A DNA stretch of 5,413 nucleotides from CAZLPY01 sp964561525 (GCA_964561525.1 CAZLPY010000066.1:1-5413), one strand, 5' to 3'; positions 1 through 5,354 are shown, counted from the stretch's first letter. The notes: generated by a model not told the origin, from the sequence alone. A program made the numbers and translations.

Positions 1-339
1 CTTCCGATTACTTTAGGAGTTGCTGCGGTCGTGCTAATACTGGCACTGATTGGCTATTGGTGGTACACATCTAGGGTCGCCACCCCAACTGCTTCGGTAC
101 AAACCACCCCACTTGCATCATCAACTACAACCACGGCGCCATCTGTTGCGACAAGCTCGAATAGTTCCGCCGCCAGCGCCACAACGACTGCACCGGCCAT
201 TAGCGCAACACCCGCCACAACGGGGGCCACTGCCACGGATGTCGATAACGAAATCAAATCGCTTGACAGTTCAGTCGGCAACGTCAAATCGTCTGATTTT
301 GATTCAGCCACCCTCGGTGACAGTGCCATCGGTCTTTAA
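1..339 (+). CDS. Single-span membrane protein with Thr/Ser/Ala-rich linker, 5' end missing
   Basis: The frame is open from the first base, so the true start lies outside the window; a GTG at 31 would be inside the membrane segment and is not a good start. The visible 112 residues begin with a hydrophobic span (LPITLGVAAVVLILALIGYWW, about residues 1-20) followed by a short polar turn. Residues of about 28-78 are low-complexity Thr, Ser, Ala and Pro. The last 33 residues are acidic and probably helical, with the pattern LDSSVGNVKSSDFD and a terminal GDSAIGL. The Thr/Ser/Ala/Pro stretch looks like an extended, possibly extracytoplasmic spacer between membrane and acidic tail. I recall similar tails (DFD-x(3)-L-[SG]-D-x(2)-[IL]-GL) on small CPR membrane proteins, but this is unverified memory. 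Function unknown. A 79-base gap and a separate promoter divide it from the synthetase gene, so an operon link is not needed. Confidence 0.7.
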   Translation, partial: LPITLGVAAVVLILALIGYWWYTSRVATPTASVQTTPLASSTTTTAPSVATSSNSSAASATTTAPAISATPATTGATATDVDNEIKSLDSSVGNVKSSDFDSATLGDSAIGL

Positions 340-394
340 GCGACACAGGCACATCAGCGATCACTCCTAATAACTCTACGCCGCATTTTTTCTC

Positions 395-403
395 TGATAT
401 GAT
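395..403 (+). promoter_or_regulatory. Extended -10 promoter of the acyl-CoA synthetase gene
   Basis: TGATATGAT reads as an extended -10 element: TG, one base, then TATGAT (five of six matches to TATAAT). The -35 position about 17 bases upstream (TCTACG, 375-380) matches poorly, as is common for extended -10 promoters. Initiation would fall near 409-411, giving a leader of only about 8-10 bases. The AAAGG at 409-413, five bases before the ATG at 419, would then sit at the very 5' end of the message. Inferred from motif and position only. Confidence 0.45.
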
Positions 404-418
404 AAATGAAAGGGGAGA

Positions 419-2524
419 ATGCAGCATACATTTGATTTACTTTTTAAGCCTGCAAGCGTTGCGGTAATTGGTGCATCCAATCAAGAGGGTAGCGTTGGTC
501 ACGCAGTGATGCAAAATTTACTTGAAGCGGGTTTTTCCGGCGATATTGTTCCAATTAACCTAAAGCCGGTACACTTCAAGGGTTTAACCAGCTACCCTTC
601 AATTTCAGCGGTGCCAAACCACGTCGATTTAGCGCTGATCATGGTGCCGGCGGCAGCGGTTCCCGCGGTGTTGCAGCAGGCGGCAGCGGCGGGTACTCGC
701 GCGGCGGTGATTATCTCAGCCGGATTTAGGGAAACCGGCGAGGACGGTGCCGCATTAGAACAGCAGGTGATCAACATCGCTCGGCATTACGGGGTGACCG
801 TGGTTGGGCCAAATTGTATTGGGGTGATAAATCCGCATCATCATCTCAATGCATCGTTTGCCGGTTCTACTCCGGCGGCGGGTAATGTGGCACTGATTTC
901 GCAAAGTGGTGCGCTTGGGACTGCATTAATTGATTCTGCCGCACATTATGGTATCGGGTTCTCTAAATTTATTACCACTGGCAATAAAGCGGCGATCGAC
1001 GACGGTGAATTATTGACCTATTTAGCCAATGACAAAGAGACCGACGTCATTGTGATGTACGCTGAGTCACTGTCACAGCGAGCGGATTGGGTACCGCTGG
1101 CCCGTCGGATTACGGGAGGATCGTTGCGTAAGCCCATTATTGTGCTCAAAGCAGGCGCAACCGCGCGAGGGGCCTCCGCTGCACGGTCGCACACTGGATC
1201 TTTAACCGGCGATGAGGCGGTGTATCAGGCGTTTTTTGCGCAGAGTGGCATTACCCAGGTGCATTCGATTGAATCAATGTTACAAACCGCCGCACTACTA
1301 AGCGGAAACCCGATCCCGAAAGCGCCCGCAGTTATCCTCACCAACGCCGGCGGGCCCGGCATTGTGGCTGCCGACGCGGCTTCAAATGCTAACCTTCCGT
1401 TAGCGCAGCTTGAGGTAGGTACAATCGATCACTTAAGGAGTTTCCTACCACCGGCTGCTGCAGTGGGCAATCCAGTTGACATACTTGGTGATGCCGACAG
1501 CGTGCGCTCTGGACGCGCACTTGACGTCGTGGCGTCAGATGCAGGTGTTGGCAGCATTATAGTGATCGTTACCCCCCAGCACATGACTGCAGCGGAAAAA
1601 ATTGCTCGTGTTATCGCCGAAGTTCGCGTCTCGCATTCACATCTTACGTTTGTTGCTGCCCTGGTCGGTGGTGCGCTGTTGGATTCGGCGCGATCGGTAC
1701 TGCGGGGAAGCGGGATTGTAGTGGTAGATTATCCCGAAAATGCTGTTGCTGCTCTGGCCGCCGCATACCGAGCAAGCTCGTCACCCGCTTCCGAAAAGTT
1801 CAAAAGCGTCACAGCCGACGTCAAAACCGCAGATCAGGCCATTGTGCAAGCGCTGCACGATCGACGTACTAGTTTGTTGCCGGATGAAGCGGCCACAGTG
1901 CTGCAATGTTACAACATCCGAACAGCACAAGGCAAAGTGGTGCACAGTGCCGTGGAAGCATCTGCCGCCGCACATGCTTTGGCCAAGCCAGTGGTGTTGA
2001 AAATCGTCTCGCCAGATATTTTACACAAAACTGAAGCGGGCGGAGTTGTAATGCCGGTTTCACCTGCCCATGCCGCCGCCGCATATCGTGATCTTATCGT
2101 TAATGTGCGCCGTCTGGAGCCAGCAGCTAGAATCGATGGGGTGCTGGTGCAGCGTCTTATTCCAATGGAGCAAGAGTTGATCGTGGGCGCCAAGCGGGAT
2201 GCTGTATTTGGGCCAGTGGTGTTGGTTGGTCTTGGTGGTATTTACGTTGAAGTACTAAAAGACGTTGCAACCCGGGTTGCCCCGATTGGGATAAACACTG
2301 CCGAGGCGATGATTCGTTCACTCCGCTCAGCGCCCCTACTAATTGGCACGCGTGGGCAGGCTGGGGTGGACGTGGGAGCGCTAGCTGATTGCATCATTAA
2401 AGTATCTGAGATCATGATGCAGCATCCTGAGATTAGCGAGATCGATCTAAACCCGGTGGTCGCCGGTGCGCCGGGCGACGGAATTGATGTGCTTGATGCA
2501 CGTATCTTACTCAAATCCCAGTAA
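419..2524 (+). CDS. Acetate/acyl-CoA synthetase (ADP-forming), fused alpha and beta subunits
   Basis: The 701-residue product has the usual length of fused ADP-forming acyl-CoA synthetases (acyl-CoA + ADP + Pi to acid + ATP + CoA), cytoplasmic enzymes of substrate-level phosphorylation. Domains in order: a CoA-binding Rossmann domain with SVAVIGAS at 13-20 and GPNCIG at 130-135; a succinyl-CoA-synthetase-like domain with ISQSGA at 160-165 and RSHTGS around His258, matching the phosphohistidine of the alpha subunit; a further ligase-like domain with NAGGPG at 309-314; a linker near 450-470; and an ATP-grasp beta domain. The latter carries LHKTEAGG with His536, the second phosphohistidine of this family, then FGPVVLVGLGGIYVE and a C-terminal EIDLNPV. 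Both relay histidines are present, so it should be active. No GNAT domain is fused, which argues against a Pat-type protein acetyltransferase. ATG 419 places the Rossmann motif at the normal distance. Acyl specificity (acetate, branched-chain or aryl) cannot be read. It is monocistronic and overlaps the convergent transporter gene by 18 bases. Confidence 0.93.
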   Translation: MQHTFDLLFKPASVAVIGASNQEGSVGHAVMQNLLEAGFSGDIVPINLKPVHFKGLTSYPSISAVPNHVDLALIMVPAAAVPAVLQQAAAAGTRAAVIISAGFRETGEDGAALEQQVINIARHYGVTVVGPNCIGVINPHHHLNASFAGSTPAAGNVALISQSGALGTALIDSAAHYGIGFSKFITTGNKAAIDDGELLTYLANDKETDVIVMYAESLSQRADWVPLARRITGGSLRKPIIVLKAGATARGASAARSHTGSLTGDEAVYQAFFAQSGITQVHSIESMLQTAALLSGNPIPKAPAVILTNAGGPGIVAADAASNANLPLAQLEVGTIDHLRSFLPPAAAVGNPVDILGDADSVRSGRALDVVASDAGVGSIIVIVTPQHMTAAEKIARVIAEVRVSHSHLTFVAALVGGALLDSARSVLRGSGIVVVDYPENAVAALAAAYRASSSPASEKFKSVTADVKTADQAIVQALHDRRTSLLPDEAATVLQCYNIRTAQGKVVHSAVEASAAAHALAKPVVLKIVSPDILHKTEAGGVVMPVSPAHAAAAYRDLIVNVRRLEPAARIDGVLVQRLIPMEQELIVGAKRDAVFGPVVLVGLGGIYVEVLKDVATRVAPIGINTAEAMIRSLRSAPLLIGTRGQAGVDVGALADCIIKVSEIMMQHPEISEIDLNPVVAGAPGDGIDVLDARILLKSQ

Positions 2525-3232
2525 TTTTGGCAGCACTGAGCCGATAACGTAACCACCGAACCCGGAAAGCGCACCAATGATCAAGATCTGCAAACCGCTT
2601 GCAATGTAGGGCAGGCTAGCGAAGCGCGCTTTGAGCAGTCCAAGACAAAACAACGCCGCGAGCGTTAAGGCGATCGAGTAAAAAATGGCGCTTCCGGTTG
2701 GGAGAAAAAAATAGGGGAAAAGTGGCACCACTGCTGCAATGGCGTATGAGGCGCCGACAAGTAGGGCATCGCTGACCGGCGTATTTGGTGGCTCTGGATC
2801 AAGCCCAAACTCTTTTTGAATCATGGCGTTAAAAAATGCCTGGTCGCTTGTTACTAATTTTTGCACTACCATTTCCGCGTCAGCGCGATTCAAACCCTCA
2901 CGCTCATAAAACAGTACCATCTCCTGCTGCTCTTCTTTCGGATTGCGCCTGATGGCCGCGTGTTCTTTATCAATTTCAGATTGATGAACCTGACGCTCGG
3001 CCCCGGAGGCTAAGTAAGCACCGGTGGCCATCGAGAAAGCTCCGGCTAGTGCCTCGGCGATTCCTGCCACAATGACGATGTGGTTGGATGCAAACGCCCC
3101 AGCCACTCCTGAAATAACACCTAACGGCACCAACAGTCCATCTTGCGCACCAAATACAATCTCACGAATATGGGAAAGCCGGCCGATGCGGGCTTTTTCC
3201 TCAAACACGTGTTCTGGCCGATGATTATTCAT
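2507..3232 (-). CDS. VIT1/CCC1-family divalent metal (Fe/Mn) transporter
   Basis: This is a membrane protein of the VIT/CCC1 family, proton-driven exporters or sequestration transporters for Fe2+ and Mn2+. The longest reading begins at ATG 3268 (253 residues), with other ATGs at 3241 and 3232. I place the start at 3232 (241 residues) because a strong promoter covers 3240-3268; none of the three has a clear Shine-Dalgarno site. In 253-residue numbering, five likely spans lie near 40-60, 63-88, 166-188, 193-212 and 222-246. The first contains GAQDGLLVPLG with the family's conserved Asp (43), and the second AEALAGAFSMATGAYLASG with Glu72 and Met80, similar to metal-path residues of the family. 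Between spans two and three is an acidic helical cytosolic segment (KEEQQEMVLFYEREGL, 111-126), typical of the VIT metal-binding domain. No fused rubrerythrin-like ferritin domain is present. Metal and direction are inferred from the family. Confidence 0.87.
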   Translation of the reverse strand: MNNHRPEHVFEEKARIGRLSHIREIVFGAQDGLLVPLGVISGVAGAFASNHIVIVAGIAEALAGAFSMATGAYLASGAERQVHQSEIDKEHAAIRRNPKEEQQEMVLFYEREGLNRADAEMVVQKLVTSDQAFFNAMIQKEFGLDPEPPNTPVSDALLVGASYAIAAVVPLFPYFFLPTGSAIFYSIALTLAALFCLGLLKARFASLPYIASGLQILIIGALSGFGGYVIGSVLPKLLGFE

Positions 3233-3239
3233 ATATCTC

Positions 3240-3268
3240 ATTATACGCACGTTAATGCGGTTTGTCAT
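3240..3268 (-). promoter_or_regulatory. Sigma70-like promoter of the VIT transporter gene
   Basis: On the minus strand, ATGACA (3268-3263, five of six matches to TTGACA) is followed after exactly 17 bases by a perfect TATAAT (3245-3240). Initiation about seven bases beyond the -10 box lands at about 3232-3234, on or just before the ATG at 3232. The message would be leaderless or nearly so. The two upstream in-frame ATGs (3268 and 3241) lie within the promoter and would not be transcribed from it. Confidence 0.6.
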
Positions 3269-3330
3269 TGACTGAATTACAAAAATGTTTTAGTAATGAA
3301 TTGTCATCAGTATTTTTACATCGCCGCTTT

Positions 3331-3338
3331 TAAGGAGG
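3331..3338 (+). promoter_or_regulatory. Perfect Shine-Dalgarno site (TAAGGAGG)
   Basis: TAAGGAGG is fully complementary to the 3' end of 16S rRNA and lies seven bases before the ATG at 3346. It decides that ATG over the in-frame TTG directly before it (3343), and is the strongest evidence that the 65-codon frame is translated. Confidence 0.85.
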
Positions 3339-3345
3339 AACGTTG

Positions 3346-3543
3346 ATGGGCAATAGTTGCCACGGCAAAACATCGCGCAACGCCGCATACGGAAGTTGGG
3401 GTGTAATGCTGTTGCCGATTGTTGGAGCATTGCCACTGACCATGCAGCAGATTACTGTGATTGCGCTCACCCCAGTGATTCTGATCGTAACAGTAATCGT
3501 GATCGTCCCCATAAGCCGAATCATTGGGCGTCGTTTTCTTTAG
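3346..3543 (+). CDS. Small two-span membrane protein, 65 residues
   Basis: I do not recognise this protein. It begins at ATG 3346 behind a perfect Shine-Dalgarno sequence and ends at TAG 3541-3543, immediately before two hairpins, so it has the layout of a complete small gene. The polar, basic N terminus (MGNSCHGKTSRNAAYG) precedes a first hydrophobic stretch of about residues 18-33 and a second of about 35-57 that is rich in Val, Ile and Thr. The C terminus is basic (SRIIGRRFL). Basic residues at both ends suggest a hairpin with both termini in the cytoplasm. Cys5-His6 near the start are the only obvious metal-ligand-type residues. It is divergent from the VIT transporter gene, sharing a spacer of just over 100 bases, so co-regulation is possible but unproven. 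No strong promoter is visible; TTGACT at 3268-3273 with a weak -10 near 3291-3297 is the best guess. Alternatives include a toxin-like or membrane-stress peptide; neither can be supported. Confidence 0.68.
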   Translation: MGNSCHGKTSRNAAYGSWGVMLLPIVGALPLTMQQITVIALTPVILIVTVIVIVPISRIIGRRFL

Positions 3544-3568
3544 CGTCGGGATTAAACAAGTCCCGATG
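3544..3568 (+). other. Hairpin directly after the small membrane gene
   Basis: CGTCGGGA (3544-3551) pairs with TCCCGATG (3561-3568) around a nine-base loop, including one G-U pair. It starts on the base after the stop codon and is not followed by a T-run, so it is not a terminator alone. It may stabilise the 3' end of the message upstream of the terminator hairpin that follows three bases later. Confidence 0.5.
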
Positions 3569-3571
3569 TCT

Positions 3572-3613
3572 GGCCGGTTCAGGTTTTCCCTGAACCGGTC
3601 TCATTTTTATTAT
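3572..3613 (+). terminator. Intrinsic terminator of the small membrane gene
   Basis: GGCCGGTTCAGG (3572-3583) pairs with CCTGAACCGGTC (3589-3600) in a 12-bp stem with one G-U pair and a five-base loop (TTTTC). It is followed by TCATTTTTATTAT. The T-run is on the + side only, so it ends transcription coming from the 65-codon gene. For the convergent murA message the stem is present but lacks a following T-run, so any effect there would be weaker. Confidence 0.8.
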
Positions 3614-3621
3614 AGCTTCCA

Positions 3622-4932
3622 CTAAATGAGAGAGATCTCCGCTCCAAGTGCCCGTAATTTTTCAATTGGATGATCGTAGCCGCGCAGCAGATGATGAGCG
3701 TTTGCCAAATGGGTCGGGTGTTTGGAGAGTAGCCCGGCAATGGTCAGAGCGAATGCAGCTCGTAGGTCGGTGATCTCTGCTGCACCGCCATGAAACGCGA
3801 CTGGCCCGGAGACTTTAGCGGTATGCTCATGCAAACCAGAAAAGCGGCAGCTTAAGAACGGTTTGCACTCTCTCAATACCTCAAAGTTGCCGCCGAGATT
3901 GTTGAGTTGTTTGAGATAATTGAAGCGATTGTCAAACACGGTTTCGTGCACAAAGCTGGTCCCTGTGCTTTGCGAAAGCAGTACCACGAACACTTGTTGA
4001 AAATCGGTGGCAAAGGCGGGATGCGGATCAGTCTCTAACTTGAGAGCTTGAAGATCGCCCTGGCGTGACACAATCATGTGCTGACCGTCAAATTCGACGT
4101 GTACTCCAGCGCGCCGGAGGGCGGTGACTGCTGTGATAATTTGATGCTGCTGAATACCGGCGATAGCTACCTTACCATCAGTTGCCGCAGCGGCCGAAGC
4201 GTACGAGATAGCCTCTACCCGATCGCCCATGATACGAATTGGGTGTGTAACGGCCAGTGGCACCGTTGATCCTTCGACCAAAATGTTCCCGTTTGCATCG
4301 TAGCGAATTAACGCTCCAGCCCGCTGCAAAAATTTAATCTGTTCGGCGATCTCCGGTTCATTAGCCGGGTTTTTGATCACCGTGGTGCCTGTGGCGTAGA
4401 CGCTGGCGAGCAACACGCCTTCAGTAGCGCCGACTGACTTATAAGGAAATTCAATGATCGCGCCGCGCAGCTTCCCTTTGAGGTGAATCAGGGTGTCGTC
4501 CTCATCGATTGCGACGCCCATTTTGCGTAGATAATAAATATGCAAATCAAGCGGCCGCTCGCCAATTTTACAGCCGCCTGGTTTTTGCACCGTTGCTTCA
4601 CCGAAGTGATGAAGGAGAGGACCGGCGAGCAATATTGACAGGCGATTTCCACGTGCCACCTCTTCATAGATAGCGTGATGGCTTTTTAATGAGGTCGCAT
4701 CGATGCGCATAGTTTGTGATTTTGGGTTATAGGCTACGCTTGCACCAATCCCGCGTAGCAGCTCGGCCGTAATTTCAACGTCACCAATATCCGGCACGTT
4801 TTCGAGCAGTACGGGCTTATGCATCAAAGCGCTGGCCACCATTAACTTGGTCGCCTCGTTTTTAGCCCCGCTTACGGTCACGGTGCCGTTTAATGGCTTT
4901 CCGCCTTGAATTTGCAGTGTTTGCTGTTCCAT
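3622..4932 (-). CDS. murA: UDP-N-acetylglucosamine 1-carboxyvinyltransferase (MurA)
   Basis: MurA transfers enolpyruvate from PEP to UDP-GlcNAc, the first committed step of peptidoglycan synthesis, in the cytoplasm. The 436-residue product is slightly longer than the usual ~420. It shows the EPSP-synthase-like fold signatures: SGAKNEATKLM with Lys24-Asn25; RLSILLAGPLL with Arg97; PGGCKIGERPLDLHI with the PEP-binding Cys121; SVGATEG at 166-172; HPAFATDFQ with catalytic Asp310; TDLRAA with Arg391; and the C-terminal RGYDHPIEKLRALGAEI. Cys121 is kept rather than replaced by Asp, so fosfomycin sensitivity is predicted. Several positions differ from common MurA: KNEATKLM for KNAALPI, and MGDRVEAISY for LPDRIEAGTY. 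The frame stays open upstream to 5064, but MEQQTLQIQGG is the normal beginning and the extension lacks homology-like character, so ATG 4932 is chosen. No Shine-Dalgarno site precedes it. Whether this is the only murA or a second paralogue cannot be told. Confidence 0.93.
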   Translation of the reverse strand: MEQQTLQIQGGKPLNGTVTVSGAKNEATKLMVASALMHKPVLLENVPDIGDVEITAELLRGIGASVAYNPKSQTMRIDATSLKSHHAIYEEVARGNRLSILLAGPLLHHFGEATVQKPGGCKIGERPLDLHIYYLRKMGVAIDEDDTLIHLKGKLRGAIIEFPYKSVGATEGVLLASVYATGTTVIKNPANEPEIAEQIKFLQRAGALIRYDANGNILVEGSTVPLAVTHPIRIMGDRVEAISYASAAAATDGKVAIAGIQQHQIITAVTALRRAGVHVEFDGQHMIVSRQGDLQALKLETDPHPAFATDFQQVFVVLLSQSTGTSFVHETVFDNRFNYLKQLNNLGGNFEVLRECKPFLSCRFSGLHEHTAKVSGPVAFHGGAAEITDLRAAFALTIAGLLSKHPTHLANAHHLLRGYDHPIEKLRALGAEISLI

Positions 4933-4936
4933 AATG

Positions 4937-4965
4937 TATTTATTCTGGCCGAAAAGTTGCTTCAA
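4937..4965 (-). promoter_or_regulatory. Possible promoter of murA
   Basis: On the minus strand TTGAAG (4965-4960) and TAAATA (4942-4937) are separated by 17 bases. The -35 box matches four of six positions and the -10 box three of six. Initiation would fall at or next to the murA ATG at 4932, which would account for the missing ribosome binding site. The -10 match is weak, so this is a suggestion only. Confidence 0.25.
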
Positions 4966-4973
4966 CACAACCG

Positions 4974-4986
4974 TGCTACTGTAGCA
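4974..4986. repeat. Inverted repeat TGCTAC-T-GTAGCA, possible operator half of a pair
   Basis: A perfect 13-base inverted repeat with six-base arms around a central T. It lies over the -35 region of the 83-codon gene and behind the murA promoter region. It shares the form TGSTA-N3-TASCA with a second repeat whose centre is 28 bases downstream. That arrangement is what a dimeric repressor acting on both divergent genes would use, but no regulator is encoded in the window. Confidence 0.45.
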
Positions 4987-5001
4987 GGTTTTTGTAAATC
5001 G

Positions 5002-5010
5002 TGGTATACT
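5002..5010 (+). promoter_or_regulatory. Extended -10 promoter of the 83-codon gene
   Basis: TGGTATACT is an extended -10 element: TG, one base, then TATACT (five of six matches to TATAAT). The -35 position 17 bases upstream (TAGCAG, 4982-4987) is poor. Initiation near 5017 gives a leader of about 27 bases carrying the ribosome binding site. Confidence 0.55.
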
Positions 5011-5014
5011 ACCA
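5002..5014. repeat. Inverted repeat TGGTA-TAC-TACCA over the -10 box
   Basis: Five-base arms flank a three-base centre. The repeat exactly covers the extended -10 element of the 83-codon gene, so a protein bound here would block RNA polymerase. It has the same 13-base form as the repeat at 4974-4986. Part of the symmetry may simply arise from the TATAC promoter bases. Confidence 0.4.
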
Positions 5015-5031
5015 AATAATACTCTCGATCT

Positions 5032-5036
5032 AGGAG
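5032..5036 (+). promoter_or_regulatory. Shine-Dalgarno site (AGGAG) of the 83-codon gene
   Basis: AGGAG lies seven bases before the ATG at 5044, the ideal spacing, and fixes that start codon. Its presence contrasts with murA and the VIT gene, which have no visible site. Confidence 0.75.
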
Positions 5037-5043
5037 TAAGCAC

Positions 5044-5295
5044 ATGAGCAAGATCAAACACCAACCTGGTGATGTTGCTGGTGGCGTGCTGGATGCAGCA
5101 ACCCTCGAGCGGTGCCGCTTGGAGCGTGAGCGTGAAAACGAGCTGTTCAGAGTAAGATTCGGCATTGATTTGCCGTTTGGTCTTTCACCACGCGATGACT
5201 ATGTGATTGATGATGGGTGTCTGTACCTCATTGAGCACAACCTAGGCGGATACGACACGCCGTGTTTTGTGGCCAGACTGCCGTCTGGATTCTAA
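5044..5295 (+). CDS. Unknown 83-residue soluble protein
   Basis: I do not recognise a family. The gene is nevertheless complete: extended -10 promoter, AGGAG at ideal spacing, ATG 5044, TAA 5293-5295, and a strong terminator 24 bases later. The protein has no signal peptide or membrane span. A polar N-terminal tail (1-14) leads into a strongly charged predicted helix of about residues 17-38 (LDAATLERCRLERERENELF). A Pro/Gly-containing turn follows (GIDLPFGLSPRDD, 40-52). The C-terminal half (53-83) alternates hydrophobic and polar residues (YVIDDGCLYLIEHNLGG, PCFVARLPSGF), as in a small beta sheet. Cysteines are at 24, 59 and 74, with no CxxC pair. It is divergent from murA across a 111-base spacer with two inverted repeats, and stands alone as a transcription unit. 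A small regulatory or adaptor protein is possible but not supported by any motif. Confidence 0.75.
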   Translation: MSKIKHQPGDVAGGVLDAATLERCRLERERENELFRVRFGIDLPFGLSPRDDYVIDDGCLYLIEHNLGGYDTPCFVARLPSGF

Positions 5296-5319
5296 ATGGG
5301 ATCCCTCTTCTAGCGTGAT

Positions 5320-5354
5320 GCGCGAGCCAAATGTGGTCTCGCGCCTTTCTTTTT
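5320..5354 (+). terminator. Intrinsic terminator of the 83-codon gene
   Basis: GCGCGAG (5320-5326) pairs with CTCGCGC (5338-5344). Inside, CCA (5327-5329) pairs with TGG (5334-5336) past a single bulged T, closing on an AATG loop. CTTTCTTTTT (5345-5354) follows at once, a textbook rho-independent terminator. Confidence 0.88.

Noticed and set aside
50..370. 106-codon + strand frame rich in Pro, His and Arg over the left-edge gene
   Set aside because: Frameshifted reading of Thr/Ser/Ala-rich codons; no membrane segment, and the composition is typical of a shadow frame.
340..394. Terminator for the left-edge gene, suggested by TTTTTT at 386-391
   Set aside because: I find no convincing stem before the T-run.
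649..689. Direct repeat GGCGGCAGCGG, copies 30 bases apart
   Set aside because: Both copies are in frame and encode Ala-rich helix in the CoA-binding domain; explained by coding.
2242..2577. 111-codon minus-strand frame across the 3' end of the synthetase gene
   Set aside because: Lies antisense to the conserved ATP-grasp region and overlaps the transporter gene in another frame; no recognisable sequence.
3217..3245. Fur-box-like AT-rich stretch (ATGAATAATCAT on the minus strand) near the VIT promoter
   Set aside because: Resembles half of a Fur site but needs an extra base to align and has no matching second half; likely chance in AT-rich promoter sequence.
3330..3524. Minus-strand 64-codon frame opposite the small membrane gene, also rather hydrophobic
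   Set aside because: It mirrors the Val/Ile/Thr codons of the + strand gene, whose perfect Shine-Dalgarno and terminator favour the + strand.
3357..3593. 78-codon + strand frame shifted against the small membrane gene
   Set aside because: No ribosome site, and it runs through the first hairpin and into the terminator stem.
3609..3614. TATAAT on the minus strand just after the murA stop
   Set aside because: It is the complement of the terminator tail, has no -35 partner at a proper distance, and would fire into the terminator stem.
4078..4269. 63-codon + strand frame inside murA
   Set aside because: Antisense shadow of conserved murA sequence with no start signals.
4933..5064. N-terminal extension of MurA by 44 residues to an ATG at 5064
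   Set aside because: The MurA fold begins at MEQQTLQIQGG; the extension crosses the inverted repeats, the promoter and the first 21 bases of the divergent 83-codon gene and has no MurA-like sequence.
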